Origin: DATAEY01 sp045805565
GTDB taxonomy: Bacteria > Actinomycetota > Thermoleophilia > Solirubrobacterales > Solirubrobacteraceae
Assembly (NCBI GenBank): GCA_045805565.1
Contig: JBJMKZ010000043.1
Span: 62,001-126,000, forward strand
Length of the DNA stretch: 64,000 nucleotides
Direction of reading: 5' to 3'
The translations under genes were made by a program, and so were the position numbers. Every line of letters begins with the position of its first letter. The first letter of the stretch is position 1. This document shows, piece after piece, positions 52,351 through 60,428 of the stretch. The notes beneath the pieces were generated by a model. That model had not been told where the DNA came from. It saw nothing but the letters and a program-made list of their open reading frames with translations, and searched no databases.

Positions 52351-53031
52351 TTATCGAGCTTCGGACGGCCTCGCGCAGCAGCTTTCACCCCGCCAGGCCT
52401 CCCTGCCCTCTCTCACCGCGACCCCCGCGATCAAGAACGCCGCCGCGGGGTCGAGCCACCACAAACCGAACAGGGCGTTGCCCCCAAGGCCGATGAGTAG
52501 GGCACCCGACAGGTAGGCACAGACGAGGTTCTGGCGGCCCTCGCTTTTTGTCGCCGAGGAGCCGAGCTGCTCGCCTAGGCGCGCCTTAGCAAGCGCCAGG
52601 GGAGGCATGGTGACCACCGTAACGGCGGCCAGCGCGATTCCGAGCCAGCTTGCGCGGGGATGATCGCCGCCAGCCAAGGTTCTCAGTGACTCGATCGCGA
52701 CATAGCTGGCTAGCACGTAGAAGGTCACGCCGATCAGCCTCTGCGCCGAGCGCTCGGCGGCGTCCGAAGCCGACCGCCGATGGCCGAAGCGCCATATCAA
52801 TGCCAGCCCCGCGAGGCTCTCAATCAGGCTGTCGGCGCCAAAGCCAATGAGCGCAATCGAGGACGCCGCCATCCCGGCGACGACGGCAATGGCCGCCTCA
52901 ATGCCGTGCCAGCCGATCCCCGTCCACGCGAGCAGTCGCGCGCGGCGCACCAGTCGCTCGCGCTCAGGCGGCGCGAGGGCAGCACCCGTCGAGGGCGGAG
53001 CCGTGACCAGCGGCAGCTCGATCGAGCTCAC
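52351..53031 (-). CDS. CDF-type cation transporter (short form)
   Basis: A 226-residue membrane protein with about five to six TM helices. IALIGFGADSLIESLAG near residue 58 contains the Asp/Ser/Glu metal site of cation diffusion facilitators. The C-terminal cytoplasmic domain is missing, so it is a minimal form. The GTG start overlaps the stop of the ArsR-type regulator (GTGA). The pair probably exports Zn, Cd or Co when the regulator senses metal. Confidence 0.82.
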   Translation of the reverse strand: MSSIELPLVTAPPSTGAALAPPERERLVRRARLLAWTGIGWHGIEAAIAVVAGMAASSIALIGFGADSLIESLAGLALIWRFGHRRSASDAAERSAQRLIGVTFYVLASYVAIESLRTLAGGDHPRASWLGIALAAVTVVTMPPLALAKARLGEQLGSSATKSEGRQNLVCAYLSGALLIGLGGNALFGLWWLDPAAAFLIAGVAVREGREAWRGESCCARPSEAR

Positions 53032-53387
53032 GTAGCGATCTCCTCGCCGAGAACCCGGGCGAGCAGCTCCCGCCCGGCGTCGCTCAGCCCGAAGAAGACG
53101 GTTTTCCCGTCGCGCCGTGACTCGACTAGGCCCGCCTCGCGCAGCGCCTTGAGGTGATGGGAGACGAGATTTTGCGCCCGACCGAGCACCCAGGCCAAGT
53201 CACAACCGCAAAGCTCACCGCCCGACGCGAGTGCCGCGGCGACGCTGAGGCGAGTCGGGTCTGCCAGTGCCCGCGCCCTGCGCGCGGCGACATCGAGCTC
53301 ATCGCTTGCCGGCAGGGCATCGCGAACCTCCTCGGCGAGCGACAGGTCGAGACAGAGCAGGTCGCAATGCTCAACGCGCACGCCCAT
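53028..53387 (-). CDS. ArsR/SmtB-family metal-sensing repressor
   Basis: A 119-residue winged-helix protein. ELCGCDLAWVLG near residue 58 is the alpha-3 metal-binding motif (ELCVCDL-like), and NLVSHHLKALREAGLV is the recognition helix. Extra Cys near the N terminus (EHCDLLCLD) could complete a thiolate site as in CadC/CmtR sensors of Cd and Pb. It is coupled to a CDF transporter. A possible operator overlaps its start. Confidence 0.86.
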   Translation of the reverse strand: MGVRVEHCDLLCLDLSLAEEVRDALPASDELDVAARRARALADPTRLSVAAALASGGELCGCDLAWVLGRAQNLVSHHLKALREAGLVESRRDGKTVFFGLSDAGRELLARVLGEEIAT

Positions 53388-53408
53388 ATTCTAATGCCCG
53401 TTGAAATA
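53386..53408. promoter_or_regulatory. Candidate ArsR-type operator at the regulator start
   Basis: ATATTC and GAAATA flank an 11-base centre directly at the ATG of the ArsR gene. SmtB-family operators have imperfect AT-rich dyads of this kind. This is an AT-rich island in GC-rich DNA, so it may also be the -10 region. With the start codon inside, the mRNA may be leaderless. Confidence 0.4.
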
Positions 53409-53411
53409 AGG

Positions 53412-54194
53412 CTACCGGCGATTACCTTGCGCGTCTCGGCGGACCGTTGCGAGGGCGTGATCCAAGCTGCCGGTCCACGGCTCGCCGTGTCCGAAGAGCA
53501 CCAGAGTGGCGTTCGTCCGCTCGAGGGCTTCAAGGGACGTGAGCGCCTGTTCGCGATCCTCGTTGAAACGGTGTAGCGAGAGGCCGCGTTTCCCGGTCGC
53601 GTAGTCGAAGGCGACCATCGCGTCGCCGGTGAAGAGCACGCCGCGGTCGGCGAGCAGTATCGAGCAGTGTCCGGCGGTGTGGCCCGGGGTGTAGATGACG
53701 GTGGGGGCGCCGGCGAGCTCCGGTCGTACCCCGACCTGCAGCGGTTGCGCCTCCGGCACCGGGCGGTAGCGCGCGCCTCCCACCCTGACCGTATGCCCGA
53801 GGTATCGCATCATGCTCGCCCGCCACGCCTGCCGATAGAAGCCCGGCGGAACCCGGGAGCGTCGCTCTCCTCGCACTGCGGCGGCGTCTACCTCGTGCAC
53901 GAAGACGCTGGCGTTCCGTTCGGCTGTAAGCCGCTGCGCGGTCCCGGTGTGATCGACGTGGTGGTGGGTGACGATCACGTCAATCGATCGTCCTGGGACG
54001 CCGATGGCGTCGAGCGCGGCAAGCAGTGGCTTCCAGTGTCCCGGATACCCCGCGTCGATCAGCAGCGCCCGGTCGTCGTCGATGACCACGTAGAAGTTGA
54101 CCCACCTCGTGGCGAACCGGTAGACGCGGTCGGCGACCTCGTGCCAGTTCATCGGGTTAGACAGCTCCTCAGGGTCGGGACCTGGCTCGGGCAT
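53412..54194 (-). CDS. Metallo-beta-lactamase-fold hydrolase
   Basis: A 260-residue MBL-fold protein. The metal motif is THHHVDHTG (HxHxDH) near residue 87, followed by YTPGHTAGH near 170, FTGDAMVAFD near 188, and FGHGEPW near 235. The pattern fits glyoxalase II/lactonase-like enzymes. GAGGAA lies 10 bases upstream of the ATG at 54194. The stop of the HD-domain gene lies just upstream on the same strand. Confidence 0.84.
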   Translation of the reverse strand: MPEPGPDPEELSNPMNWHEVADRVYRFATRWVNFYVVIDDDRALLIDAGYPGHWKPLLAALDAIGVPGRSIDVIVTHHHVDHTGTAQRLTAERNASVFVHEVDAAAVRGERRSRVPPGFYRQAWRASMMRYLGHTVRVGGARYRPVPEAQPLQVGVRPELAGAPTVIYTPGHTAGHCSILLADRGVLFTGDAMVAFDYATGKRGLSLHRFNEDREQALTSLEALERTNATLVLFGHGEPWTGSLDHALATVRRDAQGNRR

Positions 54195-54201
54195 CGCTTG
54201 C

Positions 54202-54972
54202 TCATTCCTCGAACGGCGCTCGGCGAACGAACCAGTTGACCGCGAGATAGCGGGTGTAGAAGTGGGCGCGCGAACCCGGGTTCGATTCGGCCTGGGCCTC
54301 GAACATCGGAGCGGAGTCGCGCTTGAGCTGGAGGCGGGGATGACGCTCCAGGACAGTGGCCAGCGCGTCGGGGTGAAGGTCGCCGTAGCGATAGCCGGCG
54401 ACATCCAGCCGCGCGCCCGCATAGACGGCGTAGGCCTCGGGGCTGTTTTGAGGAGGCCGGAGGTTGAGATGAAGGGTGATCGCCTCGGCGGCCAGCTCGC
54501 AGCGCGCCTTATCCCATCCGGCCTGGGCCCCGAGTGATGTGGCTCGCTCGGCGGCGGGCAAGGTAAAGCAGTGCGGCTGGGCCATCGCATTGGGATCGGC
54601 GAAGTGCAGGTCGTGCAGCAAGGAGGCCAGGTAGACAACCTCGCCGTCAAAGCGCAGGCCGTCGTGAAGGGCGAGCGCGGCGCCCCAGGCGTACGTGCGG
54701 TGGCAATGGTTGACGACCATCGCAGGCACGACCGCAGCGATGAGCTCCTCCGCCTCGCGGGCGAGCTGTGAGTCGGGCGGCTTGATGAGCGAGGCGTCGA
54801 GGCCGGCCAAGCGCCGACGACGGATGCCCAGCGCTCTGCGGATCTCATCGGGAAGCGTCGCCAGGCCATAGATGGCGGCCTGGCCCAGGAAGGCGATCCG
54901 ATCAACGCTGTTCATCAGGCCGCGCGTCCGGCGCGTCCAGGCAAGGGTTCCAACAGGAGGTCGGCGGGCCAC
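54202..54972 (-). CDS. HD-domain hydrolase
   Basis: A 256-residue protein. NHCHRTYAWG near residue 88 and LASLLHDLHF near 116 supply the His and His-Asp of the HD metal site; a conserved Asp near the C-terminal part may complete it. Length and order resemble cyanamide hydratase-like HD proteins. The GTG at 54972 follows the SHOCT gene stop by 7 bases; an ATG at 54915 (MNSVDRIAFLG) is an alternative start. Neither has a good ribosome-binding site. Substrate unknown. Confidence 0.75.
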   Translation of the reverse strand: MARRPPVGTLAWTRRTRGLMNSVDRIAFLGQAAIYGLATLPDEIRRALGIRRRRLAGLDASLIKPPDSQLAREAEELIAAVVPAMVVNHCHRTYAWGAALALHDGLRFDGEVVYLASLLHDLHFADPNAMAQPHCFTLPAAERATSLGAQAGWDKARCELAAEAITLHLNLRPPQNSPEAYAVYAGARLDVAGYRYGDLHPDALATVLERHPRLQLKRDSAPMFEAQAESNPGSRAHFYTRYLAVNWFVRRAPFEE

Positions 54973-54979
54973 GGGACCG

Positions 54980-55213
54980 TCAGCGCGTGGGCGGCTGGCC
55001 GCTGCGCAGCGCCGACTCGCGCTCGTAGTACTCGTCGGGGGAGATCTCGCCGGTGGCGAGGCGACGGTCGAGTGTGCGACGCGCCGAGTCCGCTAGCCAG
55101 CCTCTCGAGCGGCCGAGGCGAACCGCGGCGTAGATCAGGGCGACGACCAGAGCGATCAGGATTAGCGCCCAGACCACCATTCCCACTCCCATGAACATCA
55201 TTCCGCCGTGCAT
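54980..55213 (-). CDS. SHOCT-domain small membrane protein
   Basis: A 77-residue protein. A Met-rich N terminus (MHGGMMFMGVGM) leads to one TM helix (VVWALILIALVVALIYAAV), then a C-terminal SHOCT motif, LDRRLATGEISPDEYYER. SHOCT units often help oligomerise. CAAGGAG precedes the ATG. It follows a 4-TM protein gene on the same strand. Confidence 0.75.
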   Translation of the reverse strand: MHGGMMFMGVGMVVWALILIALVVALIYAAVRLGRSRGWLADSARRTLDRRLATGEISPDEYYERESALRSGQPPTR

Positions 55214-55230
55214 AGGGCCATCTCCTTGAA

Positions 55231-55638
55231 CTAGGGATTGCGACGACGCGATCGGACTGTGGCCACCACCGCGCCCCCGAGCATCGCGACCTGGCTGAGC
55301 GCCAACAGGACATGAGCGACTTCGGGGTCGTGGTGGTGGGCGTGCTCGATGAAGTGCCAGACGGCGACTGCGGCGTAGACCAGGCCAGCGACGAGCACCA
55401 CTCGGTATCCGCCGAGATCGGCCCTGCTGGAACCGGCGATGGCAAGCACGGCGACGCCGATGGTGGCCAGGACGGCCAGCCAAACCAGCCAGTGGGCCTC
55501 AAGCTGCTGCCTGGTGGCCTCGAACTCGTGATGGGTGAGATGCCAGCGAAGGTCGACCAGCCGCCCGGCCAGCTGTAGCAGGACAGTCACCCAGAGGGCT
55601 TGGAGCAACCGCTTGTCAGACGCCGCCATAAGACTCAC
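55231..55638 (-). CDS. Small membrane protein with four TM segments
   Basis: A 135-residue protein with four hydrophobic helices and His-rich loops (LRWHLTHHEFE, WHFIEHAHHHD). The His clusters could bind metal or heme. The start may be GTG at 55638 or ATG at 55629; neither has a ribosome-binding site, so the mRNA may be leaderless. It is divergent from a TetR gene across a 49-bp gap containing palindromes, so the TetR protein may control it. Confidence 0.65.
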   Translation of the reverse strand: MSLMAASDKRLLQALWVTVLLQLAGRLVDLRWHLTHHEFEATRQQLEAHWLVWLAVLATIGVAVLAIAGSSRADLGGYRVVLVAGLVYAAVAVWHFIEHAHHHDPEVAHVLLALSQVAMLGGAVVATVRSRRRNP

Positions 55639-55639
55639 G

Positions 55640-55675
55640 TAATGATCATTATCCCAGATAACGCAGATTAGCTAA
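55640..55675. promoter_or_regulatory. Palindromes between TetR gene and its divergent neighbour
   Basis: TAATGATCATTA at 55640-55651 is a perfect 12-base palindrome, and TTAGCTAA at 55668-55675 a perfect 8-base one. They lie in an AT-rich 49-bp gap between the small membrane protein gene and the TetR gene, as expected for a TetR-type operator or overlapping promoters. Confidence 0.5.
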
Positions 55676-55687
55676 CCTCGTATCGCC

Positions 55688-56317
55688 ATGGCCGTCCGAC
55701 CCAGCGCCCGACAGGAGCAGCAGGAGCGCACCCGAAGCCGCCTGTTGGAGGCGGCGGCCCGGGTGTTCGGCCGCCGCGGCTACCACGCCGCCACGCTGGA
55801 GGAGGTTGCCCGCGAGGCGGGCTATTCGACGGGGGCGGTGTACTCCAACTTCGCCGGCAAGGAGGACCTCTTCCTAGCCCTCGCCGATCAGCAGGTGGCC
55901 GATCGCATCGCCGAGGCCCAGGCGGTCATCGCTGCGGCCGACACGCCCGAGCGGCTGGGAGACGAGGTGGCCAAGCAGTTTCGGGCATTCATCGAGCGCG
56001 ACCCTCAGTGGCCGCTGCTGTTCTTCGAGTTCTGGTCCTACGGAGTGCGAAATCCGCCCTTGCGCGACGAGTTCGACCACCGTCGGCGTGCGGTGCGCGG
56101 TGCGGTAGCGGAGGCCTTACAGCGGGCGGCTCGCACGCAGGACCGAGAGGTTCGCTACCCGCCCCATCAGCTGGCCGCAGTGGTCATGGCGGTGATCAAC
56201 GGCCTGGCCTTCGAGCGCGTCGCCGATCCAGCGGCGATTCCCGACCAGCTGTTCGCGTGGGTCCTGGCGGTCCTGCTGGAAGCCGCCCTGACCCCCGGGG
56301 ACGCGGAGGCGCGGTGA
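55688..56317 (+). CDS. TetR/AcrR-family transcriptional regulator
   Basis: A 209-residue regulator. The N-terminal helix-turn-helix is RLLEAAARVFGRRGYHAATLEE shown as the 20-residue core LLEAAARVFGRRGYHAATLE, with VAREAGYSTGAVYSNFAGKEDLF as recognition helix. The C-terminal ligand domain has no identifiable ligand. The methyltransferase gene overlaps its stop (GTGA). Palindromes upstream suggest autoregulation and control of the divergent membrane protein. Confidence 0.88.
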   Translation: MAVRPSARQEQQERTRSRLLEAAARVFGRRGYHAATLEEVAREAGYSTGAVYSNFAGKEDLFLALADQQVADRIAEAQAVIAAADTPERLGDEVAKQFRAFIERDPQWPLLFFEFWSYGVRNPPLRDEFDHRRRAVRGAVAEALQRAARTQDREVRYPPHQLAAVVMAVINGLAFERVADPAAIPDQLFAWVLAVLLEAALTPGDAEAR

Positions 56318-56961
56318 GCGGCCAGGATGCGGAGACCCAGCGCGTCCGCGCCCTCTACGAGGACGAGGCGCCGCGGTATGACCGCCAGATCCGCTTCTTC
56401 GAGCGTGTCCTGTTTGGCGACGGGCGCCACTGGGTCTGTTCCCAGGCCGAAGGCGATGTGCTGGAGATCGCCGTCGGCACCGGGCGCAACCTGGCGCACT
56501 ATCCGGCGGGCGTCCGCGTGACCGCGATCGAGCTGAGTCCCGCGATGCTCGAGCTGGCACGCCGTCGCGCCGAGCGGGTCGGGCGGGAGGTCGATCTGCG
56601 GGTTGGGGACGCCCAGACGCTCGAGTTCGACGACGAGCGCTTTGACACCGTGGTGTGCACGCTGTCGCTGTGCACGATCCCTGGCGACCGCGCTGCGGTC
56701 GCCGAGGCAAAGCGCGTGCTGCGCCCGGGTGGGCGGCTTCTGCTGCTCGAGCACGTCCGAAGCCCGGTAGCGCCCGTTCGGGCCGTCCAGCGAGCGATCG
56801 ATCCGCTCATGGTCCGCTTCCAGGGAGACCACGTGATGCGCGAACCGCTGGAGCACCTTCGAGCCGAGGGCTTCGTGGTGGAGCGCGTTCTGCGCTCCAA
56901 GTGGGGCATTGTCGAGCGGTTATCGGCAATCAAGCCCAAGGCCAGCGGGGCGACCGTATGA
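56314..56961 (+). CDS. UbiE-like SAM-dependent methyltransferase
   Basis: A 215-residue class I methyltransferase. Motif I is VLEIAVGTGRNLAHYP near residue 47, IELSPAMLELARRRA follows, the acidic VGDAQTLEF and motif III RVLRPGGRLLLLEHV complete the fold. This resembles the small UbiE/phospholipid methyltransferase group. GTGA overlap with the TetR gene indicates co-expression. The likely substrate is a small molecule, perhaps the ligand sensed by the regulator. Confidence 0.83.
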   Translation: MSGQDAETQRVRALYEDEAPRYDRQIRFFERVLFGDGRHWVCSQAEGDVLEIAVGTGRNLAHYPAGVRVTAIELSPAMLELARRRAERVGREVDLRVGDAQTLEFDDERFDTVVCTLSLCTIPGDRAAVAEAKRVLRPGGRLLLLEHVRSPVAPVRAVQRAIDPLMVRFQGDHVMREPLEHLRAEGFVVERVLRSKWGIVERLSAIKPKASGATV

Positions 56962-56980
56962 ACAAGTGGCTCCCCGCCCC

Positions 56981-57868
56981 TTACGCCCGTTCATCATCGT
57001 CGTTGCTGCTCGCTGAGGCCGGATCGGTCTCCCAGACCTCATCGCCGAAATCCCGCAAGGCCTGGGCGAACGCAGGACTGGCCTCCGGCGCCTCGGGCAC
57101 CGAGATCGTCCGAGCTTGAGGCAACGCCGCTACGGCGTCCTCGAACCCTTCGTCAGTGCTCATCAGACAGCCCTCGTGCTTGGCCAGCAGCAACGGACAC
57201 TCGACTTCTGTCAGCAGCTCCCCGAACCGGTCGTCCTCGTCGGTGATCCTCTCCCACCCGTCGACCAGCAGCTCACGAGGAAAGCGCTTGAGCATGCGCT
57301 CGGCGACCTCTTCGCTGATCGAGCCGGCGGTGACCTGGGCGATGCCGTGGCGAATGAACGCCTCATGGTCCTGGCGCAGCAGTTGAGTCATCGCCTCCCA
57401 CACGCCGGGGCTCATGGTGGGGCGATCGCCATGTCGGCGAAACGAGACCTGCGCATGTCCCAAGGCCATGGCGACGACGGCCTCGGGCCTGGCGTGGGCG
57501 ATGCGCGCCGCCGTGGCGATGCCCCATCCGTCGGCCACCACCACCACCCGGTCCCAGCCCTGCCGGTCGAGTTCGTCGAGGCCGCGCTGGGTGATCCGCT
57601 CGTGGGTCAGCCGCAGGTCCACCCCAGGCAGTAGCGGCTCATCACCCACGCCGGGCGGGTCGTAGGAGGCGACGCTAGCCCAGGCCTCGAGCTGGGGCCG
57701 GATCGTCCACGCCACCTCGGTGAACTCAGGGACCAGAAGTAGCTGGGGAAGGCTCAATGGCGCTCGGGCCGACTGTCTACCGTTCGTTAGGAACGGTAGC
57801 TCCGAGGCTACAAGTCGGCGTCCGATAGAAGCCCACAGGCCCCGCGGCGCGGAGTCCATGACGTGCAC
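56981..57868 (-). CDS. Alpha/beta hydrolase-fold protein lacking the catalytic Ser
   Basis: A 295-residue protein with alpha/beta-hydrolase features: LLVPEFTEVAWTIRPQLEAW, SYDPPGVGDEP, and a strand-turn-helix VVVADGWGIATAARIA where a nucleophile elbow GxSxG is expected. The elbow reads ADGWG, with Gly in place of Ser. Later CPLLLAKHEGCLMS may hold the acid position. It is probably not a normal serine hydrolase. The start could be the ATG nine bases inside. Confidence 0.65.
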   Translation of the reverse strand: MHVMDSAPRGLWASIGRRLVASELPFLTNGRQSARAPLSLPQLLLVPEFTEVAWTIRPQLEAWASVASYDPPGVGDEPLLPGVDLRLTHERITQRGLDELDRQGWDRVVVVADGWGIATAARIAHARPEAVVAMALGHAQVSFRRHGDRPTMSPGVWEAMTQLLRQDHEAFIRHGIAQVTAGSISEEVAERMLKRFPRELLVDGWERITDEDDRFGELLTEVECPLLLAKHEGCLMSTDEGFEDAVAALPQARTISVPEAPEASPAFAQALRDFGDEVWETDPASASSNDDDERA

Positions 57869-57946
57869 ACGGCACTCGGCGAACGCCCCAAGCCAGACCC
57901 GGCGGCGACATTCCTCGCGTAGCGCGCTCGGCTGTCCCTCTGCCGC

Positions 57947-58154
57947 CTAGGCCGCGACTGTGCGGCCTGCAGGCTCCATGAACTCCGGATACCGCGGGTC
58001 GGGGACCGCTAGCGACCAGTTGCCGCCAAGCGCGCGATCGAGCTCTCCATGGAGATCTCGTACGGATGGCGAGTTCGAGCTCGCGGATCACCCGACCTTC
58101 GTCGAGGGTCACCCAGCGGCGCGCCTCGTAGGCGTTCACTGCCGCGGAGAACAT
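57947..58154 (-). pseudogene. Small gene with a single-base frameshift
   Basis: The first frame gives MFSAAVNAYEARRWVTLDEG and RVIRELELAI. A second frame, shifted by one base near 58055, continues as DLHGELDRALGGNWSLAVPD and ends PRYPEFMEPAGRTVAA at a TAG at 57947-57949. Together they give a plausible protein of about 69 residues. It is either a frameshift mutation or a sequencing error. No family is recognised. Confidence 0.5.
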
Positions 58155-58231
58155 TGGCAGGCGACCCCCAAGCCATGCGACTGAACCATCCGGCGCACGA
58201 AGACCTGCGGCAGAAGTCCCTGCAGGCCCGA

Positions 58232-58942
58232 TCAGCGCTTCGACGACCCGCCGCGACTCGCTAGCTGCTTCGCGCGGGCGGCCAGCTGCGGACCGCGGGC
58301 CAGCGCTTGTGAAAGCGGCTCCGCCGGCCCCACCGCGAGGGCGACCACGGCGCTTTGTGGTATCCCGATCAGGGCGCCGGTGCTCGCGACCCCCTCCTCA
58401 GAGGTGCTGCGACTCGGCGACACCCTTCCGATGTAGAGCCGGGCCGGCTGAGTCCCGCCCGGCCCTCCGGTCTCGCCGACGTAGACGCCGAACACCGGCG
58501 CGCGGGAGCCGCTCACTACGACCGCGGCGGAGCTGATCTTCGGGTGACTCACCACCGCCATAAAGATCCAGATGGCGGTGAAGAGCGCGGCGGTGATGAA
58601 CACCGTCAGTCCAAATCCGAACAGGCCACCTCCGGCGGTGCCCTCGCGTCTCTGGGCTAAGGCTTGCTCGCCCTGGCGGTAGGCCAGCGCGAGTCCTCCC
58701 GCCGCGACCAGCAGCGCGGTGACCAGCAGGCGGCGCTCCAGACCCAGGTCCAGCGACGGGTCAGCTCGAAGCAGGTAGTAGAGCGTCGCGCCTGCGAGGA
58801 GGAGAACCAACAGGCCGAGGCGACCGCGCGCCGAGGCGACCCTGGAATACAGCCCCAGCAGCAGGGCCACCAGGGCCAGGGCGCCTAAAAGCTGCGCTAC
58901 GAGGACCGAGGCGCCTAGTACCAGCAGCTGATTTCGGGGCAC
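58232..58942 (-). CDS. Membrane protein with four or more TM segments
   Basis: A 236-residue protein: TM helices LLVLGASVLVAQLLGALALV, LLGLYSRV region, RLGLLVLLLAGATLYYLL, RLLVTALLVAAGGLALAY and VFITAALFTAIWIFMAVV, followed by a soluble beta-rich domain. The GTG at 58942 is the only start in its frame; upstream the frame stays open for about 34 codons (PLAFADFRGAGLPAAQAVSL) without one. An ATG at 59144 in another frame has a coding-like start, so a frameshift may split a longer gene. Function unknown. Confidence 0.6.
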   Translation of the reverse strand: MPRNQLLVLGASVLVAQLLGALALVALLLGLYSRVASARGRLGLLVLLLAGATLYYLLRADPSLDLGLERRLLVTALLVAAGGLALAYRQGEQALAQRREGTAGGGLFGFGLTVFITAALFTAIWIFMAVVSHPKISSAAVVVSGSRAPVFGVYVGETGGPGGTQPARLYIGRVSPSRSTSEEGVASTGALIGIPQSAVVALAVGPAEPLSQALARGPQLAARAKQLASRGGSSKR

Positions 58943-59552
58943 CAGCGAGACCGCCTGTGCGGCCGGCAGCCCCGCCCCTCGGAAGTCGGCGAAGGCCAGG
59001 GGCCCCTCCCATGAAGATGAAAAACCCCAGCCCTCCGACCCCGGTGCCGACTACGCCGACGATCGCCGGGGTGATGGTGTGTGCCTGCGCTGGCGCCGCC
59101 TGCGATGGCGACGGCGTTGGGCGGTCGCTAGGCGGTACCCCCATCCGATAACCCTATGCAGCCGAACGGACACCTCGATCCTGGTTGGACGACCGCGGAC
59201 CCGGGGTTTGAAGACCGGCGCGGGCGCGGGCCAAAAGCCCGGGTTTGGAGGCGCTTTGAGTGGAGCGTCTCCCAGGGCATCGCGGGCTCGAAGATGTTCT
59301 CCGGGGACTTGTACGAAGCCTCGCCCACCAGCAACTCCAACGACTGCCTGTACACCTCGGTGATCTTCTAGTCGCCGCTAGGCATGGGCCACCACCCGCC
59401 GTTGACCTAGTGGTCGATCGCTTCTGCGCGGACGGTCGGCTGGAGGACGTAGCGCACCCGACCGTCGGCCACGGATGGGCCCACGCGGGGGTCCACGTCC
59501 ACCGGGGTGGTCGCGTCGTCGCGAGCTTCCCGTAGCGGTAGGGTCGCGCGCA
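58943..59552. other. 610-bp stretch without a confident gene
   Basis: It holds a possible frameshifted 5' extension of the membrane protein gene (start ATG at 59144, PIVGVVGTG-like hydrophobic stretch TITPAIVGVVGTGVGGLGFF) and repeat copy A at 59203-59260. Other open frames are short and unconvincing. Confidence 0.4.
59203..59260 (-). repeat. Copy A of a three-copy intergenic repeat
   Basis: On the plus strand GGGTTTGAAGACCGG (59204-59218) is followed about 25 bases later by GGTTTGGAGGCGCTTTGAG. The first block matches the other two copies in 12 of 13 bases. On the minus strand the block reads GGTCTTCAAACC, like a tRNA-Sec anticodon loop. A hairpin-forming AAAGCCCGGG region lies in the second half. 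Confidence 0.55.
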
Positions 59553-59924
59553 GTGGCGGACGTGACCAGCGCGCGCATCGACGAGCTCGACAGCTACGAG
59601 GGGGTTCCCGCCGCCGTCTTCCGGCTCGCGAGAGCCGGGCTGGGCGTGAGCTCGTTCGGGATGTCGATCATCGACATGCCGCCGAACGCGACCGAGTATC
59701 CGGAGCACGACCACCGAGGCGACGGCCAGGAGGAGGTCTACGTCACGCTCGCCGGCTCGGGCGTGCTGGAGGTCGAGGGCGAGCGACACGTGCTCGACGC
59801 CGACCACATCGCGCGTGTCGGACCCGGCGCGAGGCGGAAGATCCTCCCCGGCGACGAGGGACTGCGGCTGCTCGCCCTGGGCGGCGTTCCCGGCCAGGCC
59901 TACGAGCCGCCGAAAGCGCCTTAG
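59553..59924 (+). CDS. Small cupin protein
   Basis: A 123-residue cupin_2 protein. EHDHRGDGQEEVYVTLAGSG near residue 50 contains HxH-x(5)-E of the first cupin motif, and the second motif is DADHIARVGPGARRKI near 88. The metal site is largely complete. It ends GVPGQAYEPPKAP. The GTG at 59553 is chosen as the start because it precedes the first conserved stretch. Confidence 0.75.
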   Translation: MADVTSARIDELDSYEGVPAAVFRLARAGLGVSSFGMSIIDMPPNATEYPEHDHRGDGQEEVYVTLAGSGVLEVEGERHVLDADHIARVGPGARRKILPGDEGLRLLALGGVPGQAYEPPKAP

Positions 59925-59993
59925 CGAGTAAAGACCGCCCATAGCACTACGGGCCCCACTCGCATTGGGGTCCGGCTCTTGGAGACGGGTGAG

Positions 59994-60425
59994 CTACTCC
60001 CGCAGCCGCGCGGCCTCGAGGGCCTGATCTCTGTCGAGGTAGAACCTGACTCGCACGATCTGGCGGGCTTTGACGGTGCAGATCGCCGCTGGTGCGTGTT
60101 CGATCAGGACGCCGTCTCGGCGCGTGCGGGCGCTCACTCGGACTCGAACGAGGACTTCATCGTCGCCAGCGTCAATGGCGTCCTCGATCTCAAGGCGGTA
60201 GCTCTCATACGGCTCCAGCCAGTCCCGCCATCCCTCGGTGAGTCCTTCGGCCCCTCGATAACGCAGGTCCGGGACTCCCGGCGCGTTGGCTATGAAAGCG
60301 ACCTCCGCGTCCGGGGCCAGACCGGCGGCCAACCCAGCCCGACTCTCGGAATCCGCGACCAGCTCCACCACGTCGATCTCATGGGGCCACATGGCGCGTA
60401 TCAGCTCGACGTTGTCCTGGGACAT
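59994..60425 (-). CDS. SnoaL-like (NTF2-fold) protein
   Basis: A 143-residue protein that starts MSQDNVELIRAMW. The fold pattern is DAIDAGDDEVLVRVRV and ends RVRFYLDRDQALEAARLRE, as in the paralogs at 23994 and 60429. Catalytic residues cannot be assigned. It starts 3 bases after the stop of the preceding paralog on the same strand, so the two form a tandem pair. Confidence 0.75.
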   Translation of the reverse strand: MSQDNVELIRAMWPHEIDVVELVADSESRAGLAAGLAPDAEVAFIANAPGVPDLRYRGAEGLTEGWRDWLEPYESYRLEIEDAIDAGDDEVLVRVRVSARTRRDGVLIEHAPAAICTVKARQIVRVRFYLDRDQALEAARLRE

Positions 60426-60428
60426 CGC

